Shown here: in pieces, positions 6,042 to 8,897 of the stretch
Position numbering within the stretch: the stretch's first letter is position 1
Layout: each line of letters opens with the position of its first letter
Assembly: GCA_013812385.1 (NCBI GenBank)
Contig: JACCTM010000229.1
Location: 1 to 8,897, forward strand
Origin: Geodermatophilaceae bacterium
GTDB taxonomy: Bacteria > Actinomycetota > Actinomycetes > Mycobacteriales > Geodermatophilaceae
Reading direction: 5' to 3'
Length of the DNA stretch: 8,897 nt
The notes under the pieces: model-generated
The model's input: only the letters and a program-made list of their open reading frames with translations
The model's database searches: none
Told to the model about the DNA's origin: nothing
Program-made: the position numbers and the translations under genes

Positions 6042-6530
6042 TTATAGCGGCGCGCTTGGCGAGGTCGGTAGCTCTGGGACCCGGTGCGTCCGTTCGTACT
6101 CACTCACCTGGCTGATCCGGCGGACGTGGCGTTGCTCACCGGAGAACTCGGTCGCCAAAAAGGCCGAGACCAGCGCGGTCGCCTCCCCCGCGGTGTGCAT
6201 CCGGGCACCGATCGAGATGATGTTCGCGTCGTTGTGTTGGCGGGCCAGGGTGGCGGTCTCGATCGACCAGGCAAGTGCGGCGCGTACGCCCGGAATCTTG
6301 TTGGCCGCGATCTGCTCCCCGTTGCCGGACCCGCCGATGACCACACCGAGGCTGTCGGGATCACCAACAACGCCGGCACCGGTTGCCAGGCAATAGGCCG
6401 GGTAGTCGTCCTCACCGTCGTAGCTGGGCGGCCCGATGTCGACGACCTCGTGGCCGGCGGCAGCCAACTCGCCGACGAGGTGCATCTTGAGCTCGAAGCC
6501 GGCGTGATCACTGCCCAGATAGACCCGCAT
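6042..6530 (-). CDS. rpiB: Ribose-5-phosphate isomerase B
   Basis: The 162-residue cytosolic enzyme interconverts ribose 5-phosphate and ribulose 5-phosphate in the non-oxidative pentose phosphate pathway. The RpiB/LacAB signature is clear: MRVYLGSDHAGFELK at the start with Asp8 and His9, VVIGGSGNGEQIAANKIPGVR in the centre (63-83, quoted as two adjoining parts: VVIGGSGNGEQ and IAANKIPGVR), ARQHNDANIISIGAR with His99 (96-110), and a C-terminal tail. In the central loop Ser68 occupies the place of the catalytic Cys of the E. coli enzyme and Glu72 is present, the pattern known from M. tuberculosis RpiB, where the Glu is the proposed base. The start ATG 6530 is fixed by homology although no convincing ribosome binding site precedes it. 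It is the last gene of the minus-strand series, 84 bp after the GNAT gene, and convergent with the Eis-like gene. Confidence 0.95.
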   Translation of the reverse strand: MRVYLGSDHAGFELKMHLVGELAAAGHEVVDIGPPSYDGEDDYPAYCLATGAGVVGDPDSLGVVIGGSGNGEQIAANKIPGVRAALAWSIETATLARQHNDANIISIGARMHTAGEATALVSAFLATEFSGEQRHVRRISQVSEYERTHRVPELPTSPSAPL

Positions 6531-6614
6531 GCGGTGGAGTCTCGCAGCCGCGGCGCTCGAGGTGCTCGGCGAGGAGGGCTGTCACCAAGCTGAGGGCCGG
6601 GTCTACCTACGGCG

Positions 6615-7220
6615 TCAGAAGTCGACCCGCATCACGACACGTCGCAGGGTCGTACGGCTGACCTCGGTGAAGCCGGCGTCGGCGAACACGCCTTCGGTCC
6701 CGACGTGGAGCTCTTCCGGGATCACGTTCTTCGTAGTCATGGGGTAGCCCTCGATGGCGCAGGCACCGTGCCTGCGGGCGAAGTCCACTGCGGCGCACGC
6801 GAGTGCCCGGCTGACGCCACGCTTCCGGAAGCCCACGCGGGTGAACAAGCAGGTCACGGCCCAAACGCTGTCGTCGGTCTTGTCCTCTGCGCGACCCACC
6901 CAGGGGACGCGGTTGTTGCGCACCAGGCCCGCGTAGGCGGTGCGCGGCTCGACCGAGCACCAGCCGACGGGCTCGCTGTCGAGGTACGCGACGAGACCGC
7001 TGGTCGTGCCCGACTCCCGATGGCCGCAGTCGGTCTGCCGGCGCAACCGGTCGGCGCGTTCTTCGGCGGGAAACGAGGCAAAGGACTCCCGCGGCCGCAA
7101 CTTGTACCGCTGGCACTGACACCTTGCCGCCGCGCCGCTGGTGCCGAAGACCTTCTGCAGGTCGTCCCAACTCGCCTCGTTGGCGGGCAGGACGGAGAGC
7201 GCAGGTTCCGTTACCGTCAT
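6615..7220 (-). CDS. GNAT-family N-acetyltransferase with CxC motif
   Basis: The 201-residue protein has an acetyl-CoA binding core of the GNAT fold. The strand-loop-helix VTCLFTRVGFRKRGVSRAL (122-140) contains the R-K-R-G-V pyrophosphate loop, followed by ACAAVDFARRHGACAIEGYP and the closing GVFADAGFTEVSR element (178-189). Before the core is an insertion of about 60 residues with ARCQCQRYKLRPRE (32-45); Cys34 and Cys36 form a CxC pair, and such a Cys-rich N-terminal signature recurs in an uncharacterised GNAT subgroup. ATG 7220 is chosen because the sequence beyond it is not family-like; no Shine-Dalgarno is visible, and CAGAAT ends seven bases upstream, so a leaderless transcript is possible. 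GTG 7226 would add two residues. It lies 52 bp after the VOC-cupin gene on the same strand. The substrate is unknown. Confidence 0.85.
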   Translation of the reverse strand: MTVTEPALSVLPANEASWDDLQKVFGTSGAAARCQCQRYKLRPRESFASFPAEERADRLRRQTDCGHRESGTTSGLVAYLDSEPVGWCSVEPRTAYAGLVRNNRVPWVGRAEDKTDDSVWAVTCLFTRVGFRKRGVSRALACAAVDFARRHGACAIEGYPMTTKNVIPEELHVGTEGVFADAGFTEVSRTTLRRVVMRVDF

Positions 7221-7247
7221 GCGCACGATTCTGCAGGTCGCGGGCCT

Positions 7248-7273
7248 ACCGGCAGCCGTTGGCCGGCTTCGGT
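7248..7273 (-). terminator. Intercistronic hairpin after the VOC-cupin gene (possible attenuator)
   Basis: Read on the minus strand, ACCG-A-AGCCG-GCCAA-CGGCT-GC-CGGT folds into a 5-bp inner stem with a five-base loop and a 4-bp outer stem separated by a small internal loop. The structure begins at the last base of the VOC-cupin stop codon. There is no T tract after it, so it is not a standard intrinsic terminator; it may reduce read-through or set a processing or stability boundary before the GNAT gene. Confidence 0.35.
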
Positions 7274-8409
7274 TAGAGCGGCGTCGCCGTCCGGATCTCC
7301 AGCCCGGCCGGCAAGGTGATCTCGAGGAACTCCAGGTCGGCGGAGTGTTCACCCAGCCGGTGACCCAAGCCGGCAGGGACAGCCACCGCCGCACCTCGAC
7401 CCAGTGGTTCTTCCGGACGGCCCTGGGTGTGCAACGTCGTCATGCCGGCCAATATGAACCAGAACAACAGCTCACCGTCATGGATGCCGTCCACTGTGGA
7501 CACAGCGTCGTTTGGCGACGCGAGGCCGTTGCCGAGGCGAACCACGCGTACCCCGGCCAGCCCGCCGGTCGCGGCACCGATCCCGGTGTCACGGCACTCG
7601 AATCCCGGTGACCTCCATGGCTCCCAGGTGGCCTCGGCGGCGACATGCCGTACGAAACGCTGGCCCTCGAAGACGCGGTCGGGGCGAACCTCGGGTGTAG
7701 GGAGGGTGATGACGTGCTCGGCGGTGGTCTCGTGCTCGGCGGGGCAACCGATTTCGACGACCTCCAACCCCGGAGAACTCTCCAGCACCCGGTGCCGGAT
7801 ACCTGGTGGCTGCAGAACGCAGTCGCCGGCCTGCAACAAGAAGGCGGGACCCTGGTCCTCGTATACGACCCGAACCCAGCCTGTCGCGCAGTAGATCATC
7901 TGGAAGCGGACCCGATGGTGATGGACGTAGTCCGGGACCGGCCCGCCCTCGGGGATGAGGATGTGCGAGGCGATGAAGCGCCCGCCCTGCCGCTTGGGCA
8001 ACAGATCCCGATAGCGCATCCCGGCACGTCCTACCCCGCCGGCGTCGCCGTCGTCGCGGGTGAGCTCGAACAGCGGTGCTGAGTCAGGCACGACCAGCGG
8101 GGGGTTGGCATCCACCAAGTGGATCCGGGTGCCGTTGGGAGCGGTCAGCAGGTCCGTACCGGATGCCTGCGGCTGATCAACTGCCAGGCGCAGGTCGCCC
8201 GGGTCTCCGGTTGCGCCGCGCTCCAACCTGATCCGCATCCCATGGCCGGACAGCAGTGCCACCGATGGGTCATCGGCGGGCATGATCACATCGAGCCGGA
8301 ATCCGAGCGGATCGAGGAAGAAGTCCACGGTGGCGTCGAGATCGGTGCAGGGCAGCACCACCTCGACTGCTCTGATCGTCAGCGGACTGAGGACCGCGGT
8401 AGTCGTCAT
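7273..8409 (-). CDS. VOC (glyoxalase-like) - cupin - cupin fusion protein
   Basis: The 378-residue product has three small beta-barrel parts. Residues 10-100 form one glyoxalase/VOC module: IRAVEVVLPCTDLDATVDFF at 12-31, LGFRLDVIMPADDPSVALLS, then GTRIHLVDANPP. Residues about 128-225 form a cupin. Its first motif has His163, His164 and His165 in DYVHHHRVRFQMIY, with Gln170 where the motif normally has Glu; its second motif is AGDCVLQPPGIRHRV with His206. Residues about 285-370 form a second cupin with His310 and Glu313 in DGIHDGELLFWFILAG, and His350 in VPAGLGHRL. Metal binding looks likely in the first cupin and possible in the second. The function is unknown; candidates are a dioxygenase, an isomerase or a small-molecule sensor. 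ATG 8409 lacks a clear ribosome binding site. It starts 18 bp after the ArsR-type gene on the same strand and is probably co-transcribed and controlled by it. Confidence 0.85.
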   Translation of the reverse strand: MTTTAVLSPLTIRAVEVVLPCTDLDATVDFFLDPLGFRLDVIMPADDPSVALLSGHGMRIRLERGATGDPGDLRLAVDQPQASGTDLLTAPNGTRIHLVDANPPLVVPDSAPLFELTRDDGDAGGVGRAGMRYRDLLPKRQGGRFIASHILIPEGGPVPDYVHHHRVRFQMIYCATGWVRVVYEDQGPAFLLQAGDCVLQPPGIRHRVLESSPGLEVVEIGCPAEHETTAEHVITLPTPEVRPDRVFEGQRFVRHVAAEATWEPWRSPGFECRDTGIGAATGGLAGVRVVRLGNGLASPNDAVSTVDGIHDGELLFWFILAGMTTLHTQGRPEEPLGRGAAVAVPAGLGHRLGEHSADLEFLEITLPAGLEIRTATPL

Positions 8410-8427
8410 GTAGTGACGGTACCCAGC

Positions 8428-8897
8428 TCAGGCGACGAGCAAGCCGTCGGAGAACAATGCAGCCTCGGTGAGCGCCTGGCGCCCTTCGTCGGTGAGGCGA
8501 ACCGCGCGGCTGTGCGCCGTCGGGACAATCCAGCCCTGTCGGGTCACCCCCGTCAGCACAAGAGCGCCGAGTCCGCCGGCGAGATGCGGCACCCGTTGAG
8601 TCCAATCCAGACATCCCCGCACGACCGGGCGACGCCCCGCCACGGGCGCCGCGCCGACCCCCAACAGGGCGAGCATCTCATGCCGGGGCTGCAGGAGTGT
8701 CCCCACCACACCTGGCTCCAGCGCCGCGATCACGCCGCGGTCCACCAGCGCTGCGGCGAGGGCCACCGCGAGCTCGCCGGCCAGGTGGTCGTAGCACGTA
8801 CGGGCGAAGCCGAGTGCGGTGCTCGTACGAGCAGCGCGCAGCGAGCGGACCGGTAGCGGCGGAGCCAATGCCTGCAGCGCCTCGATCGCTCGGGCGA
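8428..8897 (-). CDS. ArsR-type winged-helix transcriptional regulator, C-terminal part (5' end outside window)
   Basis: The frame stays open to the right edge (ARAIEALQALAPPLPVRSL runs across the last 29 bases), so the gene starts outside the window and about 156 residues are visible. Its hallmarks belong to the C-terminal half of roughly 220-240 residue ArsR-like regulators of actinobacteria and proteobacteria: PVRSLRAARTSTALGFARTC with YDHLAGELAVALAAALVDRG directly after, VVRGCLDWTQRVPHLAGGLG, and a closing winged-helix-like VRLTDEGRQALTE. The DNA-binding N-terminal domain must lie to the right. Cys in FARTCYDH and in RGCLDW are conserved-looking and might take part in sensing, which is inference. 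A TTG at 8868 should not be taken as the start. Stop at 8428-8430; the VOC-cupin gene follows after 18 bp on the same strand. Confidence 0.82.
   Translation of the reverse strand, partial: ARAIEALQALAPPLPVRSLRAARTSTALGFARTCYDHLAGELAVALAAALVDRGVIAALEPGVVGTLLQPRHEMLALLGVGAAPVAGRRPVVRGCLDWTQRVPHLAGGLGALVLTGVTRQGWIVPTAHSRAVRLTDEGRQALTEAALFSDGLLVA

Noticed and set aside
6531..6614. Promoter or small gene between the GNAT gene and rpiB
   Set aside because: The 84-bp gap shows no convincing -35/-10 pair, Shine-Dalgarno or hairpin; only a short GCCGCGGC palindrome is present.
8119..8856. 245-residue plus-strand open frame over the VOC-cupin and ArsR-type genes
   Set aside because: It is Gln/His/Arg-rich with no motif and is antisense to two genes with clear family signatures; treated as a shadow.
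1..8897. CRISPR array, transposon ends, attachment sites, tRNA genes or phage-defence genes
   Set aside because: By reading through, I found no direct repeat arrays, transposase or recombinase motifs, or tRNA-like cloverleaf sequences.

Overview
The window comes from a high-GC Gram-positive bacterium, almost certainly an actinomycete. Codon third positions are overwhelmingly G/C. The gene content fits too: a maleylpyruvate-isomerase-type mycothiol-dependent enzyme, an Eis-type acetyltransferase, actinobacterial-type RpiB, and several starts without a clear Shine-Dalgarno sequence that could be leaderless. I cannot name the genus. Coding density is very high. I see no tRNA, rRNA, CRISPR array, insertion sequence or phage gene.

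Left part (1-3916). The 5' part of a CBS-domain gene runs off the left edge on the minus strand. It sits 21 bp downstream of a minus-strand TetR-family regulator (356-1081). Divergent from the regulator, across a 108-bp intergenic region, is a tight plus-strand three-gene operon. It encodes a type III polyketide synthase with an intact Cys-His-Asn triad (1190-2299), a membrane isoprenylcysteine-methyltransferase-like protein (2304-2846) and an FAD-dependent oxidoreductase/hydroxylase (2843-3916). The genes are 4 bp apart or overlap by 4 bp. The order and families match the srsA-srsB-srsC phenolic-lipid operon of Streptomyces griseus, in which the products make an alkylresorcinol, O-methylate it and oxidise it towards a quinone. 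A perfect 6-bp inverted repeat with a 5-bp spacer (1126-1142) in the divergent region is a candidate TetR operator.

Middle part (3917-6027). A mycothiol-dependent maleylpyruvate-isomerase-family gene (minus, 3929-4675) is divergent from an Eis-like GNAT acetyltransferase (plus, 4792-6027). The acetyltransferase keeps the catalytic Tyr and ends in the C-terminal Phe whose carboxylate is catalytic in Eis. Its GTG start appears to lie at the transcription start of a near-consensus promoter, so it may be leaderless.

Right part (6042-8897). Four minus-strand genes read leftwards from the right edge: the C-terminal part of an ArsR-type winged-helix regulator (5' end outside the window), a three-domain VOC + cupin + cupin protein, a GNAT acetyltransferase with a CxC motif, and rpiB. 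The regulator and the VOC-cupin gene are 18 bp apart and probably co-transcribed. A two-part hairpin separates the VOC-cupin gene from the GNAT gene.

The best-supported biology is the phenolic-lipid (srs-like) operon with its own TetR regulator. The least explained item is the VOC-bicupin fusion next to the ArsR-type regulator. I do not see convincing evidence for a wholly new defence or mobile system here.
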